DNA of 36,975 nucleotides, taken from Deltaproteobacteria bacterium. GTDB lineage: Bacteria > Myxococcota > Polyangia > Haliangiales > Haliangiaceae. The stretch lies in the NCBI GenBank assembly GCA_018262455.1, contig JAGSPR010000006.1:1-36975 (forward strand). The letters are read 5' to 3'. Positions within the stretch are counted from its first letter, which is position 1. Each line of letters starts with the position of its first letter. The position numbers and the translations under genes are program-made. Of this stretch, positions 8,862 through 17,648 are shown one piece after another. The notes under the pieces were generated by a model that was given only the letters and a program-made list of their open reading frames with translations, was not told where the DNA came from and ran no database searches.

Positions 8862-8867
8862 AGCATA
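8862..8867 (-). promoter_or_regulatory. -10-like TATGCT six bases before the cheW GTG
   Basis: TATGCT is separated from the GTG at 8855 by GGCGAC, with no Shine-Dalgarno sequence. Transcription starting 6-8 bases after the hexamer would begin at or next to the start codon. Confidence 0.5.
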
Positions 8868-8869
8868 CC

Positions 8870-8883
8870 GTGAGCTGGCTCAC
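8870..8883. promoter_or_regulatory. Perfect inverted repeat GTGAGC-TG-GCTCAC upstream of cheW
   Basis: Six-base arms with a two-base centre lie just beyond the cheW -10 element. They would overlap the -35 region of that promoter and also lie about 90 bases upstream of the divergent lipoprotein gene. This looks like a dimeric repressor or activator site; the factor is unknown. Confidence 0.4.
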
Positions 8884-8959
8884 CCGCGCCGGATCCGTGC
8901 CAGCACGGGATCCCGAACACCGGCGGGTTTTGCGCGCCTGGAGGCTCGATCGTGGCGCA

Positions 8960-8965
8960 TATACT
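8960..8965 (+). promoter_or_regulatory. -10-like TATACT six bases before ATG 8972
   Basis: TATACT is separated from the ATG by exactly six bases (CGCCGC), predicting a leaderless transcript. TTGCGC at 8930 is too far away to be a normal -35. Confidence 0.55.
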
Positions 8966-8971
8966 CGCCGC

Positions 8972-9895
8972 ATGAAAGCCGCCACAGCAGTCAGCGCGTG
9001 CGTGTTCGTGTTCGCGATCGGGTGCGGATCCAACGGCAGCAACTCGGGGGACGATGTCGCCGTCGACGCCTCCGTCGGTGTCGATGGCCCGGCAGCCGGG
9101 TTCTCCGATCTGATCGGTCGCGACTGGGACGTGCCCGCGGGCTCGGCGGACACGTACAAGTGCACGCGGATCAAGGTCACGGAGGACATGTACATCTCCG
9201 GGTTCCACGCGATCGCGCCGGTTGGCACGCATCACACGGTCGTGACGATCGGGAGCCAGGCGACACCGCTCGGCGACTTCGACTGCAGCGTCGGCACCAT
9301 CGACTTCCAGATGCTGTTCGCCTCGGGCGTCGGAACGGACGATCTGATGTTCCCCGACGGTGTCGCGATGAAGATCAAGGCGGGCCAGTTCATCAACCTG
9401 AACCTCCACCTGTTCAACGCCACCGACGCGGCGATCACCGGGCACTCTGGCATCCAGGTCAAGCGCGTCGCCCAGGCCGATGTCGTCCACGAGGCCGACA
9501 TGACATTCGCCGGGACGATGAACATCGACATCCCCTCGGATGGTCAACCCCACGATTCGACGGGTGGCTGCAAGGTGCCGGCCGGCGGCTGGCATGTCTT
9601 CAACCTGTGGCCGCACATGCACCAGCACGCGACCCATCAGAAGTTCGAGGTCACGCTCGCGGGCGGAACCAAGATGGCGCTGATCGACGACGCGTACTCG
9701 TTCGCCGAGCAGACGAACTACCCGATGGTCGACACGTTCTTCCCGGCGGGGACGGACATGCTGACGACGTGCACGTACGTCAACACCACCGGCGTCACAC
9801 TGCGGTTCGGGGATTCCTCGAACCAGGAGATGTGCTTCACCGGCATGTACAAGTACCCGGCGGGCGGCAATCCGTTCCAGTGCGCGGGGTTCTGA
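8972..9895 (+). CDS. Copper type II ascorbate-dependent monooxygenase-like lipoprotein (PHM/DBM fold)
   Basis: The product is 307 residues with a lipoprotein signal (AIGC, Cys18). The start at 8972 places this signal at the N-terminus and follows a TATACT box. Two copper-site patterns of the peptidylglycine/dopamine monooxygenase family are visible. The first is HHTVV (H87, H88) with the later NLHLFN (H146), matching the CuH site. The second is PHMHQH (H215, H217) with Met287 in NQEMCF, matching the CuM His-His-Met site. Six Cys in the mature region could form disulfides. Eukaryotic relatives hydroxylate peptides or dopamine using ascorbate; the bacterial substrate is unknown. It is predicted to be anchored in the cell envelope. 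It is a single gene with divergent and convergent neighbours. Confidence 0.72.
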   Translation: MKAATAVSACVFVFAIGCGSNGSNSGDDVAVDASVGVDGPAAGFSDLIGRDWDVPAGSADTYKCTRIKVTEDMYISGFHAIAPVGTHHTVVTIGSQATPLGDFDCSVGTIDFQMLFASGVGTDDLMFPDGVAMKIKAGQFINLNLHLFNATDAAITGHSGIQVKRVAQADVVHEADMTFAGTMNIDIPSDGQPHDSTGGCKVPAGGWHVFNLWPHMHQHATHQKFEVTLAGGTKMALIDDAYSFAEQTNYPMVDTFFPAGTDMLTTCTYVNTTGVTLRFGDSSNQEMCFTGMYKYPAGGNPFQCAGF

Positions 9896-9947
9896 GTCTC
9901 GAGTAGGGCCCCACGCCGGAGCGCGCGGGCTCGGCCAGTGTGCCCGG

Positions 9948-11156
<1,209 letters not shown>

Positions 11157-11165
11157 CCAGTTCCA

Positions 11166-11193
11166 ATTCTTACATGTTCGAGGGCCCTGGCAA
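11166..11193 (-). promoter_or_regulatory. Putative sigma70 promoter of clpX (TTGCCA-16-AAGAAT)
   Basis: Read on the minus strand, TTGCCA (11193-11188) matches the -35 consensus at five of six positions. AAGAAT (11171-11166) matches the -10 at four of six with a 16-base spacer. The A/T-rich AATTGGAACTGG follows before the ATG. Confidence 0.4.
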
Positions 11194-11250
11194 TAGGTGT
11201 CGAGGCCCTTTGGTACCGCCGGGGTGGGACCGTGAAGTACATCCCCCGTG

Positions 11251-11265
11251 GCCAGGGGACCTGGC
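11251..11265. promoter_or_regulatory. Perfect inverted repeat GCCAGG-GGA-CCTGGC between clpX and the regulator gene
   Basis: This is a 6-base-arm palindrome in the 246-bp divergent region that holds both upstream regions. A second GC hairpin follows at 11293-11311 (GCCCCC...GGGGGC). No T-run follows either, so a protein-binding site or RNA structure is more likely than a terminator. Confidence 0.3.
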
Positions 11266-11402
11266 GTGGGCGAAGCGGGTTCGGGGCACCGAGCCCCCTT
11301 GCGGGGGGGGCCTGGAGGCGAGCGGTATTATTGGTGCGACACCCTTCGAACGCTGGCGATGCGGGGTTGACGCGGGAGCGTGAGGAAAGAGATCACTCAC
11401 CC

Positions 11403-12083
11403 GTGCGGACGGTGGTGATTTGTGCGGAGCCGGAGCGTGCGAACGATCCCGGGACGGTCGTGACGCTGCTGGCCGAGCTCGGCTGTCGCGCCACCGTGGG
11501 ACGATTCGATCTGGGGGGGCTCGACCTTGACGAGCTCGCGCGCCAGCCGCCGAACGTGGTGATCGTGGAAGCCGAGGATGACGTCCCTCGTGCCAACCGG
11601 ACGATCAAGCGGTTGCGCGACGATGGCCCCCTGGTGGAGGTGCCGATCCTGCTCGCGATCACCGTCGCCCGGCTGCCCTCGCTCGATTTCTCGATCGGGT
11701 TTGACGACTTCGTCCTGATGCCGATCGTACCGGCGGAGCTGTACGGCCGCATGCGGCAACTCGACTGGCGCACCGCGACATTTGGCTCCGACGAGCTGCT
11801 GAAGATCGACGATCTCGTGATCGATATCGCAGGCTATGAGGTGCGGCTCGCCGGGCGACGCATCGAGCTCACCCATCAGGAGTTCGAGCTGCTGCGCTAC
11901 CTCGGCCAGCACCGGGGGCGGGTGTTCACGCGCGAGGCGCTCCTCGAGCGTGCATGGGGATATCGCTATGCAGGCGGTACTCGCACGGTCGACATCCACG
12001 TCCGCCGCGTCCGGGCCAAGCTCGGGGAGACTGGCTCGCTGATCGAGACGGTCCGCAACGTCGGCTACAAGATGCGCGCCTAG
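11403..12083 (+). CDS. OmpR/PhoB-type winged-helix regulator with atypical receiver domain
   Basis: From the GTG at 11403 the protein has 226 residues: a receiver-like domain (about 1-120) and a winged-helix DNA-binding domain (about 130-226). The latter carries the OmpR-family signature ELTHQEFELLRYL...VFTREALLERAWG...RTVDIHVRRVRAKLG...VRNVGYKM. The receiver is degenerate. The phosphoacceptor Asp is replaced by Glu (E56 in VVIVEAED), the invariant Lys by Met (M106 in VLMPIVP), and the double acidic pair is reduced to one Glu (E9). Phosphorylation is therefore unlikely, and the Glu may mimic the active state. The start is uncertain: a TTG at 11367 is also in frame, but GAGGAAAGAG before 11403 favours the GTG. 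No histidine kinase is adjacent. The PP2C gene follows after 37 bases. Confidence 0.82.
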   Translation: MRTVVICAEPERANDPGTVVTLLAELGCRATVGRFDLGGLDLDELARQPPNVVIVEAEDDVPRANRTIKRLRDDGPLVEVPILLAITVARLPSLDFSIGFDDFVLMPIVPAELYGRMRQLDWRTATFGSDELLKIDDLVIDIAGYEVRLAGRRIELTHQEFELLRYLGQHRGRVFTREALLERAWGYRYAGGTRTVDIHVRRVRAKLGETGSLIETVRNVGYKMRA

Positions 12084-12086
12084 TCC

Positions 12087-12103
12087 CCCAACGGGGGGTT
12101 GGG
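12087..12103. promoter_or_regulatory. Inverted repeat CCCAAC-GGGGG-GTTGGG before the PP2C gene
   Basis: The palindrome lies directly after the regulator stop codon and 5 bases before the putative -10 of the PP2C gene. An alternative stem pairs CCCCC (12085-12089) with GGGGG. Without a T-run it is a weak terminator candidate; an operator for the PP2C promoter is equally possible. Confidence 0.3.
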
Positions 12104-12108
12104 CCCTG

Positions 12109-12114
12109 TAGAGT
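12109..12114 (+). promoter_or_regulatory. -10-like TAGAGT six bases before GTG 12121
   Basis: TAGAGT and the GTG are separated by GATCCC (six bases). There is no Shine-Dalgarno sequence, which fits a leaderless transcript. Confidence 0.45.
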
Positions 12115-12120
12115 GATCCC

Positions 12121-14016
12121 GTGGCGGCGCGAGCCTCGATCGTCGGCGCTGCGGCGACTCACGTCGGCAAGGTGCGCGAGAAGAACGAAGACGCACACTT
12201 CTTCGATGCGGACGCCGGGGTGTTCCTCGTCTGTGACGGCATGGGTGGCCATGCGGCGGGCGAGGTTGCGAGCGCGTTAGCCGTACGAACCATTCGCAGC
12301 CGGTGGTCGGACCTCGAGACCGAGAACCTCGCAGACGCATGGCTCGAGACCGGCACTCCCGACGCCAAGAAGCAGCTCCTCGGGGCGATCCGCGCCGGCG
12401 TGCTCGCCGCGCACGAAGTCATCATCAGCGAGGCCGCGAACGACGACTCCAAGAAGGGGATGGGCACGACGCTCGTCGGCGCGATGGTCGTTGGCAACGA
12501 GCTCGTGTTCGCTCATGCCGGCGACTCGCGGGCGTACATCGTGCGCGACGCGATCGCGATGCAGCTCACCGAGGATCACACCCTGCTGGCGCGGCTCCTC
12601 GCGGCGGGGATTGAGGTCGATGTCTCCGGCGACGGTTCACGGTTTCGCAGCATGTTGACCAACGCGCTCGGGATCGGTCAGGAGTGCAAGGTCTCGACGT
12701 TCGTGGTGCCGCTCGCCGACGGCGATCGGTTCTTGTTCTGCAGCGATGGGATCAGCGAGTACGTGCACGAGGCCGAGATCGGGGAGGTGCTCACGAAGCA
12801 GCCGAGCCCGGCGCGCGCCGCACAGCGGTTGATCGACCTCGCGCTCGAACGTGGCGGTGGTGACAACGCGACCACGATCGTCGTCCGCGTGCTCGAGGCC
12901 GGCGAGGGCCCCGACTTTGCCGAGCAGCTCAAACGCGACAACCTCGTCATCGCGGCATGCCCGGTGTGGGGCAAACGGTGCACCCCGCAGCAGCGGCTAC
13001 GGGCGCTGCGGATCGCGATCTCTCGCGACTACGCGCCGGGCGAGCGGCTGCCGGCTCACACGCTCGGGGATCGCGTCGCGTGGATCGTCGTCGACGGCGA
13101 GCTCGTACAGGACGGCCTGTCGATCCTTCCCGGCGCGCTCGTGTATCCAGAATCGCTCGTCCGCGACAGTCAGCCGCCTGATCGGGAGGGCCTCGCGGTG
13201 GTGACGAGGGATGTCCGCGCACTCGCGCTGCGGGCTGACGATTTCCGCGAGCTCTGCGACGAGGACAGCGAGCTCGCGGAGGCCTTGCTCGAGGCCCTCG
13301 TGGCATTGATCGCGAACCGGCCGCCGCGCCGGTCGCGGCCCCCGGACAGCGACAGCGAAGAGCCCACCATGGTGGCCGGTCCGCCCGTGGTGCCCCAGTT
13401 CGTCGAGTCCGTCGAGTCGTCCGAGCCGGCCGAGTCGGCCGAGTCGGTCGAGTCGGCCGAATCGTCCGAGCCCACTCTCATCCCGGCGTCGAACCAGATC
13501 GGCAACGAGCTCGATGCCCGGTTTGACGAGATGTCGGAGCCGACAACCGAATCACGGATGCCCGCGCTGAGGCCACCACCGAGTGCCGAGCGGATCCCAC
13601 TCACGCTGAGGGCACCCATCGCGCAGGGGGGGCCGCATGGCCAGCTGGCCACGATGGTCACGATCATGATCCCGCCATTGCTGCCCCGGCCCGAGCCCAG
13701 CCCGGCTGAGATCGCGATCTCCGTGGTACGCCCGTCGTTGCCCCGGCCGCCGAGCGAGCCCGACATCGAGACCTGCATCGAGCTCGAAGCCGACGCGCCA
13801 TCCGACGCTGAGCTCGCGGGGGGGCACGAGATGGCGATGATCGCCAACGTCGAGGACGAACCGACACGGGTCACCGAGACGCCGGAGGACATCGGCTCGC
13901 AGACCCTGACCGAAGCCGTCATCGTGGTCGCTGACGATGAGCCGACCGCGATCCGGCAACCGATCCCGCTCGAGCCCCATCACGGCAAGCGCGTGAACGA
14001 CGGCTTGGACGAGTAG
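12121..14016 (+). CDS. PP2C-family Ser/Thr protein phosphatase with cNMP-binding-like domain and acidic tail
   Basis: Residues 1-260 form a PP2C phosphatase. All its metal-binding motifs are present: VREKNEDAHF, CDGMGGHAAGE, GMGTTLVGA, AHAGDSRAYI, EDHTLL, FCSDGISE and GGDNATTIVV. Such enzymes reverse Ser/Thr kinase phosphorylation in the cytoplasm. Residues about 272-398 look like a degenerate cyclic-nucleotide-binding jelly roll (DYAPGERLPAHTLGDRVAWIVVDGE, in two parts), suggesting ligand or protein regulation. From about 399 on the chain is low-complexity Pro/Glu/Ser-rich, including a Glu-Ser repeat at 428-450. No membrane segment is seen. The gene starts with GTG behind a TAGAGT box, follows an orphan atypical regulator, and its stop lies 3 bases from the convergent DUF3108 gene. 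Confidence 0.88.
   Translation: MAARASIVGAAATHVGKVREKNEDAHFFDADAGVFLVCDGMGGHAAGEVASALAVRTIRSRWSDLETENLADAWLETGTPDAKKQLLGAIRAGVLAAHEVIISEAANDDSKKGMGTTLVGAMVVGNELVFAHAGDSRAYIVRDAIAMQLTEDHTLLARLLAAGIEVDVSGDGSRFRSMLTNALGIGQECKVSTFVVPLADGDRFLFCSDGISEYVHEAEIGEVLTKQPSPARAAQRLIDLALERGGGDNATTIVVRVLEAGEGPDFAEQLKRDNLVIAACPVWGKRCTPQQRLRALRIAISRDYAPGERLPAHTLGDRVAWIVVDGELVQDGLSILPGALVYPESLVRDSQPPDREGLAVVTRDVRALALRADDFRELCDEDSELAEALLEALVALIANRPPRRSRPPDSDSEEPTMVAGPPVVPQFVESVESSEPAESAESVESAESSEPTLIPASNQIGNELDARFDEMSEPTTESRMPALRPPPSAERIPLTLRAPIAQGGPHGQLATMVTIMIPPLLPRPEPSPAEIAISVVRPSLPRPPSEPDIETCIELEADAPSDAELAGGHEMAMIANVEDEPTRVTETPEDIGSQTLTEAVIVVADDEPTAIRQPIPLEPHHGKRVNDGLDE
13402..13472 (+). repeat. In-frame GTCGAGTC/GCCGAGTC minisatellite encoding Glu-Ser repeats
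   Basis: About eight imperfect 6-12 bp units of the form (G)(T/C)CGAGTC(C/G) encode VES, AES, SEP and similar steps. The repeat keeps frame and lies in the disordered tail of the phosphatase. Length variation between strains would be tolerated. Confidence 0.6.
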
Positions 14017-14019
14017 GCC

Positions 14020-14817
14020 TCAGGGTCGCGCGTACTCGATCAGGTCCATCACGATGTCGCCGAGTTCGGTCGTCGCGGTGACCTTGAGCGGCACGCGATC
14101 GGCGTCATCGGAGAGCCACACCCGGAACGTGCGCGCCGGCTTGCTCGACTCCATGCTGAGGTCCCGCTTCGCGCGGTACGACAAGCCTTCGTAGATCACG
14201 GCGCGCCGGTTCCCGACGTGCGAGCCGATGGTGGCTTCCCCGACGTACTTGACGTCGATGCGCCACAGCCGCTTGCCGCCGATGACGTATACCGTCCGCA
14301 CCGTGCCTGGCACGGCGTGCCAGCCGCGAAGCTCGGCCATCGCCGTGTGCATGTCGTTGAGTAGCTCGGTCTTGAAGTCGACCTTGACGATCTGCGGGCG
14401 CTTGTCTCCGCTGCGGATGTACGTCACCTCGGCCACCGAGCCCTTGATCTTGGTCGACGCGAGGGCGCGCTTGTCTCCCATGTCGAACACCGACTCGATC
14501 GACACCGGTCGTCGGGTCTCGACATCGATCACGGTCGTGGCTTCGTCCGAGATGTTCTTGATCATCGCGGCAGCGCCGGCGGTGGCGGCGCGCGACTTGA
14601 TCACGATCTCACGGCGACCATCGACCAATCCGATCTCGCCGACCGCGAGCTGGGCCTCACCGACCAGGATGCCGGCGAGCTGAACCTCGAACGACATGCT
14701 CTCGCCGGGATGGAGGCCGAGCTGAGCCTCGGGTCCGGCCGGCGCGGTGGCAGGGAGCGACATCGCCTCGGCACCGGCGCAGCTGGCCAAGATCGCGAGC
14801 AGGCAGGCGCGGTGCAT
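14020..14817 (-). CDS. DUF3108 family lipoprotein
   Basis: The 265-residue product has a short lipoprotein signal (LASC, Cys13). The rest is a beta-rich periplasmic domain of DUF3108 type, seen in GESMSFEVQLAGILVGEAQL at the start, RRPVSIESVFDMGDKRA, TVYVIGGKRLWRIDVKY and the closing FRVWLSDDADRVPLKV. DUF3108 proteins resemble lipid-carrier barrels, but their function is not established. The gene is convergent with the phosphatase (3 bases between stops) and divergent from pdxA (54 bases). No TANNNT box is seen at the six-base position here, so its promoter is not identified. Confidence 0.78.
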   Translation of the reverse strand: MHRACLLAILASCAGAEAMSLPATAPAGPEAQLGLHPGESMSFEVQLAGILVGEAQLAVGEIGLVDGRREIVIKSRAATAGAAAMIKNISDEATTVIDVETRRPVSIESVFDMGDKRALASTKIKGSVAEVTYIRSGDKRPQIVKVDFKTELLNDMHTAMAELRGWHAVPGTVRTVYVIGGKRLWRIDVKYVGEATIGSHVGNRRAVIYEGLSYRAKRDLSMESSKPARTFRVWLSDDADRVPLKVTATTELGDIVMDLIEYARP

Positions 14818-14859
14818 CCTTCATGGATGAACCACCGGGGCCCGATCGGCAAGCGGTGG

Positions 14860-14865
14860 TAGCGT
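14860..14865 (+). promoter_or_regulatory. -10-like TAGCGT six bases before the pdxA GTG
   Basis: TAGCGT is followed by CAACGG and then GTG 14872. No Shine-Dalgarno sequence is present. Confidence 0.45.
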
Positions 14866-14871
14866 CAACGG

Positions 14872-15825
14872 GTGAACGCGGTCACGAAGCTCGGCATCAC
14901 CCTGGGCGATCCGACGGGTATCGGCCCCGAGATCGTGGCCGCTGCGGTCGCTGCCATGCCCGCTGAATGGCGCCAGCGGATCACGATCTACGGCGACCGC
15001 GGCCCGCTCGAGCGGGGCGCCCGGGCGATGCGGGTGGCGTTGCCGCCCGACCTCACGATCCTCGGCGAGGGGGTGGGGGAGGCCGCTGTGTTCGGCAAGC
15101 CTGACGAGCAGAGCGGCGCCGCGCAGGTCGGATACCTCGAGGCTGCGGTGGCTGCGGCCAAGCAGGGCGAGCTCGCGGCGATCGTCACCGCTCCGATCTC
15201 GAAGACCTGGGCGCGGCGGGGCGGGTTCGCGTTCCTCGGTCACACCGAGATGCTCGCGAACCGGCTCGGATCGACCGATGTGGTGATGTTGTTCGCCGGG
15301 CCACGGCTCAAGGTCGCTCTCGCCACGGTCCATCGCCCGCTCGCCGAGGTCGTCGAGGAGTTGTCGACCGACCGGGTGCGCGTGGTGATCGAGCTCGTCA
15401 TGGCCTCGATGGTGACCGACTTCGGCATCTCCGCGCCGCGGATTGGCGTCGTCGGGCTCAACCCGCACGCTGGCGAGGACGGCCTGCTCGGGGATGAGGA
15501 CGCCGACATCATCGCTCCCGCGATCGAGGAGCCGTGCGTCCCCGGGACGCTGTTCGGGCCGCTCGTACCGGACGCGGCATTTCGCGACGCGCTCGAGGGT
15601 CGCTACGACGCGATGATCGCGATGTATCACGACCAGGGGCTCATCCCGGTCAAGCTGATCGACTTCGAGGAGTCCGTGAACGTCACACTCGGGCTGCCCA
15701 TCGTGCGCACCTCTCCCGATCACGGCACCGCCTACGACATCGCCGGAACCGGCAAGGCACGCAGCGTCTCGATGCAGCGTGCGCTGTCGCTCGCCGTCGA
15801 CATGGTCGCCCGCCGGGCGCGCTAG
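14872..15825 (+). CDS. pdxA: 4-hydroxythreonine-4-phosphate dehydrogenase (PdxA)
   Basis: The 317-residue protein is a full-length PdxA. It opens LGITLGDPTGIGPEI and carries the substrate-binding FLGHTEM (H124). The three metal-ligand histidines are in ATVHRPL (H154), LNPHAGEDG (H199) and MYHDQGL (H253), and PIVRTSPDHGTAYDIAG closes the active site. PdxA oxidises 4-phosphohydroxy-threonine with NAD(P)+ in the DXP-dependent pyridoxal phosphate pathway, in the cytosol. In many proteobacteria pdxA follows surA and precedes ksgA; neither is present here, so it stands alone. The start is a GTG placed exactly six bases behind TAGCGT. Confidence 0.95.
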   Translation: MNAVTKLGITLGDPTGIGPEIVAAAVAAMPAEWRQRITIYGDRGPLERGARAMRVALPPDLTILGEGVGEAAVFGKPDEQSGAAQVGYLEAAVAAAKQGELAAIVTAPISKTWARRGGFAFLGHTEMLANRLGSTDVVMLFAGPRLKVALATVHRPLAEVVEELSTDRVRVVIELVMASMVTDFGISAPRIGVVGLNPHAGEDGLLGDEDADIIAPAIEEPCVPGTLFGPLVPDAAFRDALEGRYDAMIAMYHDQGLIPVKLIDFEESVNVTLGLPIVRTSPDHGTAYDIAGTGKARSVSMQRALSLAVDMVARRAR

Positions 15826-15850
15826 GCAGTAGACACGGGCCCGACGCCTC

Positions 15851-15866
15851 GCCTTGGGTCCAAGGC
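15851..15866. promoter_or_regulatory. Perfect inverted repeat GCCTTGG-GT-CCAAGGC upstream of the macroglobulin operon
   Basis: Seven-base arms around a two-base centre lie 43 bases before the ATG at 15909 and 26 bases after the pdxA stop. No T-run follows, so an operator is more likely than a terminator. Confidence 0.4.
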
Positions 15867-15908
15867 TCATCAGATCGTTCGTGCATGCCGGACGTATCCG
15901 CCGACTGC

Positions 15909-17648
15909 ATGAAGAACATCAAGCGCTTGCTGTTCGATGTGGCCACGGCGGGCTGCATCGGTGGAGGGATCCTGGCCTGCGGCGGGGCCGGGCCCACGCC
16001 CACGCCGCCCCCCCGTCGAGAACCGATCTCGATCGCGACCTCGCCGACCGACAAGACCATCGGCTCGCTCGAGCCCGCGTCGCTGGCCGCCGGCGACCCC
16101 AAGCTCGATCGTGCGATCGCCTCCCACTTCGAGGCGTCGACGTCGCGTCGCACCTACATCATGACCGACAAGCCGCTGTACCAGCCAGGTGAGACCATCT
16201 GGTTCCGCGCCGACCTCCGCGCGACGAAGACGCTGCTCGGGGGCGCTCCGGTCGGACTCTCGCTCCAGCTCGTGTCTCCCCGTGGCGCGATCGTGGCTCA
16301 GAAGCGCGTGCTCGCGCAGAACGGCGTGGCGCGTAATGACTTCCAGCTCGCCGACGAGATCGAGGGGGGCGAGTACACGATCAACCTGATCTCGGACGAC
16401 GGCAACGCCGACTCCAAGAAGATCGTCATCAATACCTACGAGGCACCACGGCTCCAGAAGACCCTCGAGTTGCTGCGCAAGGCGTACGGTGAGGGCGACA
16501 ACGTCTCGGCGGCGATCGAGATCAAGCGCGCGACCGGCGAGCCATTCGCCGGGCACGCACTCACGGGGGTCGTGACCGTCGACGATGTCGAGCTCCAGCG
16601 GCTCGCGATCACGACCGACAAGGACGGCAAGGCGACGGCGCGGTTCACGCTCCCGGCGAAGCTGGTCCGCGGCGATGGCCTGCTCACGATCCTGGCCGAG
16701 GATGGCGGGGTCACCGAATCGATCCAGAAGCGCATCCCGATCGTGATGAAGACGCTGCAGTTCTCGGTGTTCCCCGAGGGCGGCGACCTGATCGATAACG
16801 TCCCCGGCCGCGTCTACTTCATGGCGAAGACGTTGATCGGGAAGCCCGCCGACGTCGACGGCAAGGTCGTCGACGACAAGGGCCAGCAGGTCGCGGAGTT
16901 CTCGTCGGTCCATGACGGCATGGGACGCTTCGAGCTCCAGCCGGCGACCGATCGCACGTACCACGTCGAGATCACGAAGCCGGCCGGCATCACGGCCAGG
17001 TTCGAGATCCCCGCGGCCAAGCCGGGCGGGTGCGTGGTGCGCAGCGTCGATCAGCACGATCCGGCGACCCTGCGAGTCGCCGCGATCTGCAACACGGCGC
17101 GCCGGCTCCTGGTGGAAGCGGTGGTGCGCGAGAAGCGCCTCGGCAGCGGCTCGTTCGCGGTCGAGGCAGGGCAGCCGACGGTGGTCGAGATCCCCGTTGG
17201 TGCTGCGACCCAGGGCGCGGTTCGCGTCACCCTGTTCTCGACGCGTCAGGAGCCGCTCGCCGAGCGCCTCGTGTATCACGGCCTCGGATCGGATCTGAAG
17301 GTCACGCTCACGGCCGATCGGAAGTCGTACTCGCCACGCGATCCGGTGACGCTGAAGGTCAAGACGACTGACGGGAATGGTCACCCCGTGAGGGCGAACA
17401 TCGGCGTGGCCGTCGTCGACGAGACCGTGCTGTCGTTCGCCGACGACAAGAGCGGGCGCATCCTGGCGCGCCTGTTCCTCGAGCCCGAGCTGGGCGCGAC
17501 GGCGGCAGATCCGATCGAGGAACCGAACTTCTACTTCAGTGACAAGCCCGAGGCGGCCGCGGCGATGGACGCCCTGCTCGCGACTCGTGGTTACCGCAGA
17601 TTCGAATGGCGGCCGATCCTCGGCTCGCTGGAAGGGAGCAAGCCATGA
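15909..17648 (+). CDS. Alpha-2-macroglobulin N-terminal half (MG domains), lipoprotein
   Basis: This 579-residue protein has a lipoprotein signal (GGGILAC, Cys24), a Pro-rich spacer, then macroglobulin domains. The MG2 signature YIMTDKPLYQPGETIWFRAD lies near residue 77. Further MG-type beta domains follow (FSVFPEGGDLIDNVPG; DGMGRFEL). The end (VAVVDETVLSF; MDALLATRGYRRFEW) is the motif that in single-chain bacterial macroglobulins precedes the thioester half. No thioester is in this protein. The next gene overlaps by 4 bases (ATGA) and supplies the missing half. Bacterial macroglobulins are thought to trap host or competitor proteases in the envelope. An in-frame ATG at 15885 is an alternative start; 15909 is preferred because it gives a normal signal peptide. 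Confidence 0.8.
   Translation: MKNIKRLLFDVATAGCIGGGILACGGAGPTPTPPPRREPISIATSPTDKTIGSLEPASLAAGDPKLDRAIASHFEASTSRRTYIMTDKPLYQPGETIWFRADLRATKTLLGGAPVGLSLQLVSPRGAIVAQKRVLAQNGVARNDFQLADEIEGGEYTINLISDDGNADSKKIVINTYEAPRLQKTLELLRKAYGEGDNVSAAIEIKRATGEPFAGHALTGVVTVDDVELQRLAITTDKDGKATARFTLPAKLVRGDGLLTILAEDGGVTESIQKRIPIVMKTLQFSVFPEGGDLIDNVPGRVYFMAKTLIGKPADVDGKVVDDKGQQVAEFSSVHDGMGRFELQPATDRTYHVEITKPAGITARFEIPAAKPGGCVVRSVDQHDPATLRVAAICNTARRLLVEAVVREKRLGSGSFAVEAGQPTVVEIPVGAATQGAVRVTLFSTRQEPLAERLVYHGLGSDLKVTLTADRKSYSPRDPVTLKVKTTDGNGHPVRANIGVAVVDETVLSFADDKSGRILARLFLEPELGATAADPIEEPNFYFSDKPEAAAAMDALLATRGYRRFEWRPILGSLEGSKP

Noticed and set aside
8930..8965. TTGCGC plus TATACT as a normal -35/-10 promoter
   Set aside because: The spacer would be 24 bases, too long for sigma70. 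Only the -10 is accepted.
11293..11311. GC hairpin GCCCCC...GGGGGC as a terminator
   Set aside because: There is no T-tract on either strand, and it lies between divergent genes where no terminator is needed.
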